Assembly (NCBI GenBank): GCA_038030265.1
Contig: CM075938.1
Coordinates: 24,343,009 to 24,407,008, forward strand
Direction of reading: 5' to 3'
DNA from: Corythucha ciliata
Lineage: Eukaryota; Arthropoda; Insecta; Hemiptera; Tingidae
DNA: 64,000 nucleotides
Below the pieces are notes generated by a model, which worked only from the letters and a program-made list of their open reading frames with translations, did not search any database and was not told the DNA's origin. The translations under genes were made by a program, and so were the position numbers. This document shows, one piece after another, positions 33,926 to 46,551 of this stretch. Positions within the stretch are counted from its first letter, which is position 1. Each line of letters opens with the position of its first letter.

Positions 33926-35245
33926 AAAAGGAAAGAACGATGTAGTGGACTAGAGTATCGAATCAGGCAATTCAAAGGATGTGTCCGTCCACAGATTTTT
34001 ATTTAATTATGCGAGACCGCGGTTTCGATTTACATCATCATCGGTCGCTACAACCAACAGAGAACCAACCAACCAATACATATGTTAATAAAATTAAAAA
34101 ATAAATTAAAATAAACCACTATAACAAACAATATGAGGGTCTTACCTCAGTCGTCGTCAGCACCTAACTGACCTGTACGTACCCTCTCCTTCCCCGCTTC
34201 TTTCTCCATGAACCGGGAGATACAATTCAAAATCGGAGGAAGAAATCCATGGCAACAAAAACTGGCAGGATTCCATTGGCTTCTAGACAGGTTAGGATGT
34301 AGTCCGAAACTGACAGAGACCGCCCCTTCGGTGTACCATGTCTCGGCGTATCCTGTCTCTCCACTGTAGGTAGACTAGATAAGGCACCTTTGCCAGGCTC
34401 CCCTTTATCTTCACAGTTCTCATCTGTCTTGGTGAGCCAGGACGTCCCAGATCGTTTGCCGACTAGTAGAAGCGGAAAGTGGGATGGCCTCATTTGCCGA
34501 ATCACTAACACACGGAGCTGGAACTCCACGTTTTGTGCAATAAAGTGGAACACCTAAACTAAGAAATAATGGGAAAATGCTCATATCTCGTAACCAAAGC
34601 ATTTTCGCCTATGCGTCTATATGACGTTTTTTGTGCGTCCAGGTACGCACTATCACCAGCGTAAGTTTGCCACATTCCTCCTGAATCACCCTATATATGA
34701 ATTCCGGAGACCACTAAATTCGTATTCTAGAGGTTTTGAAACATGAAAAAAACATGCCATGACCCATGTTTGCCACCATCATGACGAGACCAATATTGCA
34801 TTTTCAAAATGAAATGCACTAAAATGAACTACTCGGACAGCAAAGGTGATTGCTCGGCCAAATAGGATATTCCCCTTCTTTTAATTCTTTGCACGTCAGC
34901 AAAATAAAAAGGGCGGCAGAACATTATATGTATGCCTGAACGCCTGATATATTGTTTCGCACGACAATTTATGATGATTCCACGTCAATTTAGCAATCTG
35001 TTCTCGAAGAATTGCTAGATTTTCTCTCTGATTTTTTTTAACAGGTAAATTCTGAAACGAATGAAATTTAATTTGATGAAAGCATTTTCCCACTTTTAGA
35101 GTAAAACCCCGAAGGGCGGCATCATGTATCTGAACCCCTATTGAGGTTCAACACCGTTATCTCGTGTTAAAATTCGAAAAATAAATTCTGAAAAATAATT
35201 TGAAGAAGAGGGATTGTAATAAAAACTATGTTCAACGTACCCACG
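33926..35245. other. Unassigned intergenic sequence
   Basis: 34130-34520 is GC-richer and free of the local arrays, and could be a transposon fragment, but I recognise no domain. The rest is AT-rich. Confidence 0.35.
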
Positions 35246-35590
35246 TTAAGGCGCTATAAAACACGAGTACTGCAACACGGAAATCGGCGCCATGCTTGGT
35301 CCCTCACATGATTGTAATTATCACCTGATCTCATTGACAAGTAATATTTTTTGATTTATTTCGATCGCGTTCCGCGTTTGTTTGCTGTTACGATAACAAT
35401 TTTTTCATTCATGATATTTTGTTTACCCTAAAAAATTGTCATCGTAACAGCAAACAAACGCGGAACGCGATCGAAATAAATAAAAATATCCTACTTGTCA
35501 ATGAGATCAGGTGATAATTATAATCATATGAGGGACCAAGTATGGTGCCGATTTTCGTGTTGCAGTACTCGGGTTTTATAGTGCCTTACC
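35246..35590. repeat. Foldback element with ~155-bp arms
   Basis: Arms contain 'cgagtactgcaacacg', 'gaccaagtatgg'-like sequence and 'gatcgcgttccgcgtttg', with the inverse on the right and a ~45-bp loop. A further partial copy of the right arm follows at about 35595-35655, suggesting repeated insertion or duplication. Confidence 0.8.
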
Positions 35591-36282
35591 CTAACAACTG
35601 AGGGACCAAATATGGCGCTGAAATCCGTGTTGCAGTACCTGTGTTTTAATGGTTCTCTACCCACGTGAGTTAAAGTGTTTAACGAAAATTTATCATATAA
35701 TTAAGGCTGTTGACGGTCCTTCCTCAACTTCGGTACACGATTTATTTGTGATGAAACCGAGATACTTCATGAAAATTGGCACATAGCTATTTCTAACCAA
35801 TTAAATTTTCCGTACTTTTTGCAAAAAAAAAATTCAGAGGGGGGGTTCCCCCCGCAACGAAAGCTTCGGTACACGCAGTGGCGGATCTAGGATTTTATCT
35901 GGGGGGGGGGGGTTTGCCATAAATATGATGGACTCTTTCTCTTTTTGGAACAATGTTTGAGCCATTTTTATTTGATCTATTTGTAGCACTCTGTTGGATA
36001 AAACATCGTTTTTTTTTTGTTTGTTTTTTGGCTTATTATTTCTCAATAATAAGTCTTTGTAATCGTATCGCAAAAAAATTTTTTTGACCCCCCCTCAAAA
36101 TTTGTAGTTTTACGTTTCAAAGTGCGTAGAATCCAAATCTGCAATAAAAAAAAAATGTCCGTCCGCCGTCCGCCGTCCGCGCCATATCTTGCCCTAGGAT
36201 TGCTCGAAAAAACTCGTTCTTTCGCACATAGACTCCATTTGGGGTCTAGTTGGTCCTAACATCTGATCAGTTTGATCAAATA

Positions 36283-36420
36283 ACCTCCTTGGGTTTCATG
36301 GGCCAAAAGCGGGTCCAAAATGGGGATTTTCAAAGGATTTGGGGTCATAGGGGTGTGGGGTGTCGATTTTCATGTAATTTCAAGCCGGATTTGACTACAT
36401 CCATGATAAACCCATAAACA
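36283..36420. repeat. Dispersed repeat, copy 2
   Basis: Second copy of the 2195-2335 repeat, same strand, with the same landmarks. Confidence 0.7.
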
Positions 36421-36524
36421 GTAGAAATAATAAGGCATTGTTCGATAATTCGCAGCGTTTTTTAGTTCAGTTTGATTTGAACGATTTCACCCTTTTCATT
36501 GAAAAATGAACCTAAACTTATTAG

Positions 36525-36690
36525 CAGGGGTGGGCAAATTACAGCTTTTTGGGTAATTAATTACAAATTACAAATTACTTCCAAAAAAGAGGATTAATTA
36601 CAAATTACAAATTACTTTTCCCTTCCACGAATAATTACAAATTACAATTACTGTAATTGAATTACTTTTTCTATTACCAATTACCCAAGA
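36525..36690. repeat. hAT-like end with 'attacaaattac' subrepeats
   Basis: Begins 'caggggtgggcaaatta', a hAT-style terminus, followed by several 'taattacaaattac' repeats. I did not find the matching other end. Confidence 0.45.
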
Positions 36691-36699
36691 GCTGGATTT

Positions 36700-37430
36700 G
36701 TGGAACACGCAAGCGTCTTGCTCTTGTTCACTGTCATTTTTTTAGTGCGTCCAGCCAACAATCGAACGTCAGAACAGATCGTTGAGATAGGAAGCAGGAA
36801 CAGTGCATCGCATGAGTAGGGTTGCGAAATGTCCGGGTCAAATTTGCTAAGTTGGCTAATTTTGCCCCACATCCCGACCTGCGCACTGTCACGGGGAATC
36901 CCGGATAGTCATAGTTTGCTAATTTGGCTAATATTGTCCGGCGTCTCAGCCATGGACGTCCTGGGACGCAACATGTCCCGGATTCTTTACGTATTTATTT
37001 GAAATTGTGCATGCGATACCTAACTCTCAGAGAGCTTTGCAATGGCAGCTTTATGTGGTTCAATATTTTTGTGCTTTGAGAATTTTGTGGGTAGAGCTAT
37101 TTGGATTGGAGTTTCTTGTGGCTCGAGCTTTTTGTGTTTGGGGCAGGGGTGTAGGTACGGGGGGCTATAAGGGATAGATCCCCCCCCCCCAAGGGCCACA
37201 AGTATACGAACGAAGGAGCACTAGTACCATACCAAGGAGCCCCATAAAATCTCCGTGAGCGTTTCACGTTCAAGTTAGATTTAGCAGATTTTCTGGACTT
37301 GAAGCAGCCCGAAAAGGTCCGAGTACGTCCAGCTTTATCCTTGGACTTCAGACCCAACGCAGTAGTGTACCCAGGTACAGGGGGGAGGGGGTTCACCCCG
37401 GACCATCTATCAGACAAAAATCGGTAATAT
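36700..37430. other. Unassigned
   Basis: Contains 'gtccgg'/'tgtccc' decayed repeats around 36830-36980 and a C-run at 37180. No gene seen. Confidence 0.35.
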
Positions 37431-37830
37431 TCGTGGCTATAGCTGCTAAAAAGCGCTGATTCGTGGTCTCGCGATGCAACTTCCAGACTAAAATTAAGAA
37501 AAAAATTGCTGATTCGCGGTACATGAAGGCCATTCTACGAATAACTTGTGGAAATCAACGCAAAAGTGTTGTATTTGGGTAAAACCCGCGGTTAAAGTTG
37601 AGAAAACACGCTATAATATTGACAAATAAAAGACGCTTTCAGGTTAAAATTGGACAAAAATGGCAAATTCACAACTGAAATGGCGTAAAATCTCCCATTC
37701 GCGTATGAAAAAGGGAATAGGATGCTGAATGGCCGCAAAATTAGCGCAAAACGCTATTTCACAGCTGAAATTGGGAAAAATCGCTAATTTGCAATTTGCA
37801 GCGTGAAGCGGCCTAATTTTTTCAGGACTG
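37430..37830. repeat. Degenerate ~30-bp array (type D theme)
   Basis: Units such as 'gctgattcgcggt', 'gctaatttgc-gc' and 'aaaattgagaaaa', as at 19790-21480 but shorter. Confidence 0.5.
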
Positions 37831-38589
37831 TAATAAAACGTTCTTCTCATGAGGGGGGTAGGTACAAACTCTCAGTTTTCGCACTGTACATAGGATTGGA
37901 CACCACGTTCAGGCTAATGTCTTTACTCTTATAGCGACGAGTTGACATAGTATGTTTGCCACCCCGGTTCGTTGCGGACTCCTCGATTCCTGGAAGTATG
38001 CATCAAAAGGAATTTTTTAAACCTCATTTTGAAGTTGGGCCTAATTTTGCCACTATTATGCCTTTTATAAGCTTTATTTCATGGAGGGTTATTCTGTAAA
38101 TTTCAAACTTTACGTGTCGTAAAATGGAAGAAGGGCGAGTGGAGGTACCTCGTTGCCATGGTTCTTACGATACCTATTGAATTAAACTGCGGAATTTTCA
38201 CGCGAGAATGTGTGGCCTCGATGAAAAAATAATAAATTCTTAACAAATGTGTGGAAAAACCAAGGCAACAGGGTACATCCTCTCCCCCTCCTTCCTTGTC
38301 ACGACACGTAAACTATGAAAGTTACAGAATCACCCCCCTGTACTAAAATCAAATAAATGTTATTCTCGCAATGTCACCTGTTCAGAAGTATGAACAGCCT
38401 TCTTACCTTAAAATTTTCTTCGCGAGAGTGTTTTGGGATGTCCTTCATTGACATCTGACGTTAAAGGCGACGGTAGTGCTTGATTGCAACGAGCATAATT
38501 ACGTGAAATGAGCATTATTTTTTTTACGATATTTAATTATAATATGTACATGTATAGTGAAATTTTAGAATTTTTTTACAATTCCATCA

Positions 38590-39001
38590 ATGACGTTTGG
38601 GGAGGGGGCTTGCACTTTCGGTGGGGGGGGGGGGGTCGGTTCGTCTTCCTGCATGTCCCTGGGTTCGTCGATCGTGTGCAGGGGGGTCGCGCCCCCGGGA
38701 CTCCCGTCGGCCATCATCTCGCCCCCGAGAGTCACGTCGTCCATCGTCTTCCAGCTCGCGGTCGTCCCGAGAACTAGACCGGGAGCGGTCTCTTCCTCTT
38801 CTGGTTTTTCGTTTATTTTATTTTTTTCTTTCTTCAATTCCTGTTCGTAAATCTCAGTGTAAAGACAATGCTTCGCATCATTATTTATGAAATAACATTT
38901 ATACTTACAGCCGAAGCTAAAGAGTAGATTTTTTGGGCCCCCTCGAGGCTCATTGCCCGGAGGGCCCCATAGTAGTCGATTTAATCAGCCCCTCTTTTTC
39001 C
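38590..39001 (-). pseudogene. Decayed two-exon fragment of an RS/RD-rich protein
   Basis: Read on the minus strand, 39001-38909 follows an acceptor (cag) and encodes 'DYYGALRAMSLEGAQKIYS' after an in-frame TAA. It ends at a donor 'gtaagtat' (38908-38901). The next segment from 38852 continues 'IYEQELKKEKNKINEKPEEE' in frame. A one-base shift then opens an Arg/Asp/Ser-rich frame (RSRSSSRDDRE...). The join is coherent enough to suggest a real gene fragment, perhaps from a nuclear splicing-related protein. I cannot name the family. GC content is far above the surroundings. Confidence 0.4.
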
Positions 39002-39387
39002 CTGCGTAATTGAAATAAGCATTAATATTTCTTAAATCTCACCCAGCATGTCTTAAATACTAAAACCATTTTCAATATACATACTCTTGAGAGGGAGTTT
39101 GAAACTTTCCTTTACGGTTTGGCATTTTCACTCCGTTGACTTTAGGCTTAGGCTGCCGTTGCTTATTGCAGAGTATGGTGGAATTGGATGCTACATGTAG
39201 ATGCATAGATGGAGAAGGGAGAGCGCAATTGTCTTGCTTTGCGGTGGGAGTTAAGGGAAGGGATGGGCAATTCGGCTGGTTGAAAGTGTTTGGAAGCCAT
39301 GCACACGAGCGTGAAGTTGGCCTCCTTTTTTCCCAGCCACCCATAACCACAATGTAACCTACCCTCTGAAAATGGATGTTGAACGGG

Positions 39388-39460
39388 GCGAGATTTTCTT
39401 TTCTCCCCTCGTGGTGGTGGAGGAGTGTTAGTCGCTCTGAGCTGCCCGCAAAACTGGGTG
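39388..39460 (+). repeat. Left 73-bp terminal inverted repeat
   Basis: Exact reverse complement of 50990-51062. The outer edge abuts TTGAACGGG. Confidence 0.85.
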
Positions 39461-39993
39461 CACCGCTTATTAGGTTTTTAGGTGGGAGAACGAACGCCGA
39501 GATTTTCTTTTCTCGTCGTGTTCACCCCCGTCCACCCATCACTACTACTCTATACTCTATACGAACCCATTTTCGTTATTTTCACGCAGGCTCCTCCTAC
39601 TTTTTTTCCCTCTTCGTTGTAACCGGACCTCTCAGCCTGTGCACAACTAATCTAGAAACTAACTTGAGGAGGACTTATGAAGTCTTTTCTTTGTTTCACT
39701 TGCTATTAAGCTGTGTTCTGGTGCGTTTGTGTGATTTCCTTTTTTATTATTTCTGACTTCCTGGCTTTCCTGATTATTTCAAACGTCCTTTTCAGGACAT
39801 TCCCTCAGTTAGCTTGTCTAACTTTTCCTTGTCATTTTTTCGTTTTTATTTTCTCCGATTATCCCGACCTGTCAATTCCGTTTCGTTTTTCCTACTTACC
39901 TGTTCTTCGGAAATTTTGCTCGTTTTTCCTGCATCCTTTACGCAATTAGCACATCCGGAATCAAGCTGCATAGACTCTATTTGACAATGGACA

Positions 39994-40599
39994 GTGTTTT
40001 CGTACAAAAAGACAAAATTGTATTTTGAAAAAAAATTGTCTGACTACCACGACGAAATGAATTGCGATAACTTTCTGGAATGGTTTACAACAACTCTTCC
40101 TCTGCTGGGGAACAACGCCGTGATTGTCATGGACAACGCTCCTAATCACTCAATGAAAGCTGAGAAAATACCAAACGCATCGTGGAAAAAAGCAGCAATC
40201 ATGGAATGGATTACAAGCAAGGGTCAAGAAGCAGATGCTACTATGTTGAAGCCAGAACTCCTGGAACTCACCAAGCAGTTGAAAGGGGACTACGAGAGGT
40301 ATATTGTCGACGAGGTTGCAGAACAACATGACAAGACTGTCCTAAGACTTCCACCATACCATTGCGAGCTAAACCCAATAGAGCTGGCATGGGCAATGGT
40401 CAAGGGACACGTCAAGAAAAATAATACTTCTTTCAAATTGTATGATGTGAAGAAGCTTCTCGAAGAAGGCATTGAGAGGGTCACAGCAGAAAACTGGCGG
40501 AACTTCGTCAAACATGTCATCATGGAAAAAAACAAATTATGGGAGACTGACGATATCTTGGACGAATTGACTGACGACTTACCGCGGCTCAAAAAGTGA
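39994..40599 (+). pseudogene. Tc1/mariner-IS630-type DDE transposase, 5'-truncated
   Basis: The C-terminal ~200 aa of a DDE_3-type transposase, with 'AVIVMDNAPNHS' (second catalytic Asp) and 'LNPIELAWAMVK' (catalytic Glu). The first Asp and the DNA-binding HTH are absent; upstream frames hold stops. The reading frame that remains is open to a natural stop. A remnant within the larger element. Confidence 0.8.
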
Positions 40600-41312
40600 C
40601 AGTTCAAAAAGTGACGACGACTAACTAAAATATTAAATAAAAATAAAATAAAAAACTTATAGTCATCAATGTTCCTTAATTTTGGATGAATGTTGCCTAC
40701 TTTTATAATTAATGTTTGCGTGTTTTATTACGACGTTGTAACGCCTAGCGGCGATAAATATAACAAAAAAAATAAGCGTATCAGAAAAACATAATATATG
40801 TGAAAAAAATGAAGACATTCTCGTGAATAAATTGACTCTTTGCTGTAATTTTTGTATCCGACCTATAAGCAACTTAATCAAAGAATGCACGGGTGCGAAC
40901 ACAAAGTTTGTTGGTTCTAAAAGTGAAAAACTGAAAGCTCAAGGGGCTGTAAAAGTAGAGAGCTCGAGGAGCTGTAGGAGTAGAGAGCGTAGAGAGTTCC
41001 CAACATAGTTGTCATCTTTTTGGCTTGCAGTAGACCCAAGCCCGTCTTTCGCGTAAAATTTCCCTCCTAAACCGTGGGGAACCACCCACCTGCGCCAACA
41101 GCGTTCACTCTTACGATGAACGCAGTATTGGCCTGTGAAAGAGATTATAGAGTGCGCCACTTATTATCTGAGTGGGTAGGCACTTGGGTAAATAACCCCT
41201 AATCACCCAGTAGTGATGTGAGGCAAGCCAACTTATTATTGTTTCCATTATTTTATTTCTCCATTAATTGTTCATTACAGGCGTTTATAATGGACCACTC
41301 GTACGCGTCTGA

Positions 41313-44300
41313 GCATCAAAATTGAAAAAGATTCGACGGGTGTGTTGCGTTCCCCAATGTTCCAGTAACAATCGAACCCTTAACGTGGCGTTCCACCGAT
41401 TCCCTACCGATGCGAATGTAAGGAAAAATTGGCAAATAAAATTGCGGATTGGAAAACCTGTGTCCAACTTCGCTCGCGTTTGTTCTGAGCACTTCCAAGA
41501 CAGCGACTACCTCCGTACAAGTAAGTACGCCAGCCTTAAGGCCGATTCACACCTATCAAGCACGCTTCCTATCCGACGCCAGTCACACATTCGGAAGGGT
41601 GTTTGGAGAGGGAAATGAATATAATTTTGCCGTGGAAGACAAATTTGTTAGTATAGGACTGTCCATACGCCCCATAGGACTCTCCATAGGCTTCCGAATG
41701 ATCGGAAGGGTGCATGATAGGTGTAATTCGGCCTTTATACTTTCCTCTTCGAAAGTGAATTGTCTCACTAATGTCGCAAATCGTTTTTTGTGTCATTCGA
41801 GGGTGCGTGCATCACTGGGTGGCTGAATCCGAATTTGAGCCTCTTGCTTGTAAAGAGATCAGCTTCGGCACGATAAACGTTTCACCCTTTTAGCTAGCTC
41901 TTTCCTACCTTATTCGATCTTTGTCGATCTTGGCAACTAGGAAGGCCGAACATGATCACTTCTTACCAAATTAGTAACAGAGTGGCTCCTGCAACGTTAC
42001 CGTCCTTGCTTGGATGACCTTCCAAGTCTGATCGGTAGTTATTTCAGATTATTTTTGTTGTGTTTGTTCAGCTAGCCTTACCTCGAAAAAAAGCTTAAAA
42101 AAAGGAGCTCTCCCTTCGAAGAAGTTGCCAATGAGACCTCACGACAAGTTGGTCTCACCTAGGAAGGCGAAAATGAGAGAGGAAAGAAGGCTCAGGAGAC
42201 ACAATTCGTAAGTGGTGTATTGGTGCTCAGAGCAGTTTTCTACGCAAAGATAAATGTTCTTAAAGTACTTTGTCAAGCTCTGTATTTTCCCGATTCATTC
42301 TGTAGTTTCTGTCCAACCGCTGTCCTACCTGTCGGTAGTGATATTCGCTCTTCTTCTTCTTCCTTCCTTTCGTATCATTCCAGTCAACAGAGGGTTTGAA
42401 AGACCGACAGAATTGACCCACACAAGAAACTGTGGTCATAACTTCGTTTGCGCATGACATTCAAAATCCGGAAATGCCCCCAAAAATGCAAGGTGGGGTA
42501 CACAGTATTTAAGTAACCGAAGAACTGCGACAATTTGAAAAATTAGGTCCTCAGGATTTTTAATCTGGTACGTAAGACGAAATTGGGTCAAAAGTTGCAT
42601 CAGTGAATGGGTCTTATAGTATAGTACTCGAATGTCTTTTTTGGCATTCGTTAATTGCCATTTTAATTGATCACCAACACTTTAATTAGGGGATCAGCAG
42701 TTCGGAAATTTCTTAGGCCCGTTTTACACGAGTAAGTTTTTTGACCCAAAATATGTTCAAACTGAATTCAAACAGTTAATTGTTGGCAGGATTCAGCTGA
42801 TAATTTTTAAAAAAATGGCTACTTTGATCAAAAAATTTACTCGTGTAAAAGGCGCCTAAGATTCATTAATGCCTAGTTTTGCGAAATCGCAACACCTGTT
42901 AGGTTTTAAATCCCTGCATGCCGTACCTTGCTTGACCCATTCCAGTCACCTTATATAAAAATTATAATCTTACGTCATTGGATAGGTGTAATAACGTACA
43001 TTTCATCAATTCCGATACTATCAGACCAGGATATTTGCGTTAACAGAAAATCCACCAAAAAAATCGAAAAAAAAACAAATGGGACCATTAATAGGTTGAT
43101 GTTGGTACCAATGAACCCAAGTAAGAAATCGCCCTTTAAGGGGGAACTGCAGTGATGATTCCTCGAGCCCCCTCCAATCACTCTCGCCTACTTCTCGGCA
43201 TACATTTTCTGGCCTTATTTCTTCACCAATCCAGGTTTTTAAGGACTCGTTTTAATCTTCAGGAAATTCCGCATATGCAGTAGTTTTCCTTTTTTCAAAT
43301 AAGTCGAAAAAAACGGTGAAATTACAAGGTAAAAGTTCAAGGCGAATTTAAAATAACTTCTGGGACGAAATTTGAAAAAAGGAAAACTACTGCATATGCG
43401 GAATTTCCTGAAAATTAAAACGAGTCCTTAAAAACTATGATTGGTGCAGAAGTAAGGCCAGAAAATGTATGCCGAGAAGTAGGCGAGGGGTGACTGGAGG
43501 GGGGTCGAGGAATCACCCGTGCAACACATACGGTACTTTCCAAGTAACGAGCAAAATGTCAGTCAATTTCTAGCAATTGCCTAGAAACCGGCCAACTGAA
43601 AATTGAAAACACTTTTGCTCGTTACTTGGCAAGGGCCACATGTGTGTATACGGCTTTATAAAATAATTGCCTGACTACGAATGTGGACTTCAATACCCCA
43701 AATATTTAATGTGAGTATATCAAGCTTTTCTGCATGTGACCTATCCCACGCCCTTTCCATTTGTTTCATGTCTGCGCCTCGTGTTTAGTCAATGTCATAA
43801 AAAATTGTGTAATTGTAAACTACTCGCTACTATGGCATTAATATTTTCTTGTTTTGTGTGCAACCGGTGTCCTTTAATAATGCCTCTGTAGCTGATTCCT
43901 CGAGTGGCTTCTTCCTCAATGCAATCCATGGACCTTCCATGGATACCTCTAACAAATTTCATGATTCTGGGCTTTCGCAACGTAAACTATAACCATCGAT
44001 CAGGTCCGGGCCAGTTCACTAGCTCTGCGTAATGTAAAGGAGCTTGTGAAGTGGGCCCGATCGATGATATTCATATTAATCACGGCATTGTTACAGCTCA
44101 GAAGACGCTTCGAGTACCCAAAATTTAGAAAATCCTCCATTTTACGAACACGAGAAGGTTGAAGAAGATAGAGAGATTAACGCTGCTCTCGCTCTTCTGG
44201 ACCTTAGGCATACATTTGAACAATCTGCCTGTAGCGGTACTACTGAGCCCTCCAGGAAAATAGACAAAAGCCTTCAGGTTTCTATTGCCAGTAATAGTCG

Positions 44301-45189
44301 TCCTTCAGTCCTCGACTGTTTCAAAGATGACAGTAGTTTACGCAGTTTCACTGGACTCCCTTCCATGAAATTTCTTTCGGTCCTATCTTCAGGCTTAGAC
44401 ACATTGGCCTTAATTTCTGGCGCTTCGACTAAATATTCACTTGGCGCTGATGAGAGGATTCTGCTAACCTTCATGAAACTGAAACTTAATCTTTCATTTA
44501 AATGTATTGCTCTTTTTTTCTGTATTACCTCCCGCACGTGCTCAAACTATTTCAATGTAACGATCCCCCTGTTGGCTGACTTGTTAAAAAGTTTGATTCC
44601 GTGGCCCTCCAGAGAAAGCATTCAAAAGAATATGCCCCTGTCATTTCGTAATTTTAGAGACACGCGTGTAATTCTTGACTGCTCTGAAACGATTCTGGAG
44701 AGCTCTAACTGCCTCGCTTGTCGCCTTAAAACGTACTCTCACTACAAAGGAACGCACACAATTAAATATCTAATTGGCATCGCTCCAGATGGAATCGTCA
44801 CCTTTTGCAGCAAGGCTTACAGTGGGAGAGCCTCGGACAAGATTATTACAATGCAGAGTGGCATCTTGGACAAAGTTGAGCACGGGGATGCCGTTATGAC
44901 AGATAAAGGATTCCTAATAGAAAAGGAATGCCGATCCAAAAATATCACCCTTCATAGGCCTCCTTTTGTCGGGAAAAACAAACAACTATCGAAGGAGGAC
45001 GGCGAGTTCAACTCGGAAATTGCAAGGGCTAGGGTCCATGTGGAAAGAACTATCCAGCGCATGAAACAGTTCAAAATACTGACTGACAAATTTCAGTGGA
45101 CTCTTATTGGTCACGTCGACAATGTTATACAAATCATTAGCGCAGTTACCAACATTAGTAATCCCACAATGAATATAGATAAATTTTGA
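41313..45189 (+). CDS. THAP-domain DDE transposase (ISL2EU/PIF-Harbinger-like), 3 exons
   Basis: Exons 41313/41322-41520, 42072-42207 and 44097-45189 join in phase (about 475 codons). Exon 1 is a THAP zinc finger: C-x3-C, the central Trp, 'FHRFP' and a closing 'CSEHF'. Exon 2 is basic. Exon 3 carries an HTH-like segment ('LSFKCIALFFCITSRTCSNY') and a DDE_Tnp_4 catalytic core: 'VILDCSE' (D), 'AVMTDKGF' (D) and 'HVERTIQRMK' (E). The triad is intact and no internal stop is seen. The start is odd: where ATG is expected at 41321-41324 the sequence reads ATTG. Introns contain MITEs (41537-41737, 42714-42860, 43151-43520, 43524-43645). It converges on the YqaJ gene, the two-gene layout known for ISL2EU elements. 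Confidence 0.8.
41537..41737. repeat. MITE in transposase intron 1
   Basis: Palindrome with ends 'aaggccgattcacacctatca' (shortened) and 'gataggtgtaattcggcctt'. Confidence 0.75.
42714..42860. repeat. MITE in transposase intron 2
   Basis: Ends 'ttaggcccgttttacacgag' and 'ctcgtgtaaaaggcgcctaa'. Sister of 33795-33925. Confidence 0.75.
43151..43520. repeat. Foldback element in transposase intron 2
   Basis: Arms of roughly 150 bp with 'ggaaattccgcatatgcagt', 'cctacttctcggcatacatt' and their inverses, and a loop near 43310-43370. Confidence 0.8.
43524..43645. repeat. MITE, 'aagtaacgagcaaaa' family
   Basis: Ends 'ccaagtaacgagcaaaatg' and 'ttttgctcgttacttgg' are inverted. Sister copy at 49067-49210, which shares the inner 'ggccaactgaaaattgaaaa'. 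Confidence 0.75.
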
Positions 45190-45339
45190 TTTATAAATTT
45201 TGTATTTTGTTTTTAAATTTTGATGTTTATTTCAAACGAATTTTCCTTTATACCTTAATTTTTAAGGTCAATACAGACTTATCGGACGTGACGTGGGAAT
45301 ACGGAGTCTCATGTGAAACTTCCTCATTTCGGTCGTTGG

Positions 45340-45780
45340 AAGACGAGTTGCTCGGGTTTCGCTAACTAAAAAGGCAATTTCGGGGTTTTGCTAAAAAAAA
45401 TAAATTAATAAGAAATAGTGCATTTTTTGAATGAAATGCACTAAAAACATTTCGTCGGTTTCGCACCCAAAAAAAAAAAAAAAAAAATCACTTGCTATAA
45501 AAACGCTTGACTCGCTAGGGAAGCTATTTCTAGCGCAAAAAAAAACAGTCTACGGGGGTTTCTCATCCAACAACCAATTTTGAGGGTTTTGTTCGCTAAA
45601 ATATCAATTGTATTCGCTACGAAATCAATTTCGCTCACCAGAAAAGCAAATTTGTCTCGCTAAAAAAGCAATTTGCGGGGTTTCCTTCCTCAAAAGCAAT
45701 TTTTCAGGGCATCTCTCTAAAAAATAAAGCGATATCGCATGGTTTGCCAATAAAAAATTGAATTCATAAATCACGTCCGA
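45340..45780. repeat. Degenerate ~30-bp array (type A theme)
   Basis: Units on 'gctaaaaaagcaattt-cggggttt', matching the array at 150-620. It lies in the tail-to-tail gap between the transposase and nuclease genes. Confidence 0.55.
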
Positions 45781-46550
45781 CTTATTCAATGTGCGAAGTT
45801 GGCAACAATTGATAAATGGACAAAGCCGCGTATGAAAAGGGGATTTTCCACCGGAAAATCAAATCAGATTTTCTCGGACCCTCCTTCGGTTGAAGGGGCT
45901 CTCCTCATGATTCGACGGGGTTTCACCTCCTCGTCTTCTTTTAATGGGCCACACAAATATTCCTGCGGACAGCGGTCACGCAATCAATAACCCTTAAGTA
46001 CAAGAAAGAGCCTCAACGCCGGTGGACCACACCGGCATGGCTCTGCAGTCGACAAAAATCTGGTGAAACCAGCAGAAACAACAATGCGAAACGCTTATTA
46101 ACAAACACTTTATGGGGCGCCATCAACGGCTCCTTGGGGGGGGGGGGGTTGGCCCGGAGTGGCGCTCAATTCTCGTTTAGGTCAAATACAATACAATACA
46201 ATAAATTGTCCAAATTCTTAAAAACCATCCCTGGGCGTTGCTGTGCCAAGAGTTTTTCGTCGGCCCGAAAACCCGGCTTTCGTGCGAAGATTATTCTTCG
46301 GGATAAATCTAATGTTTTTAATTCTTTCATGAAGTTGAGTAAGTATGGCACCTTTCATAGTGAGTGACTGACTCCCCCCCCCTCTTTCCATGGCAACATT
46401 CTTGCAGCAAGACTGAGCCTGCGAGACCAAGACCAAGTTAATGCAAAACCAATCTTGTTCTTGCTTTGCTCATCACTACGTTCAGCCGGGTTTAAATTTT
46501 TGATGCATTGAGAAAGTTATTTCTAGAATAAAGTTCAATTTAACACAACT
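45780..46550. other. Gap between convergent element genes
   Basis: A G-run at 46136-46149 and short palindromes near 46250-46310. No coding sequence recognised. Confidence 0.4.
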
Positions 46551-46551
46551 T

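Noticed and set aside
44274..44537. 87-codon minus-strand ORF in the transposase
   Set aside because: Antisense shadow of transposase exon 3.
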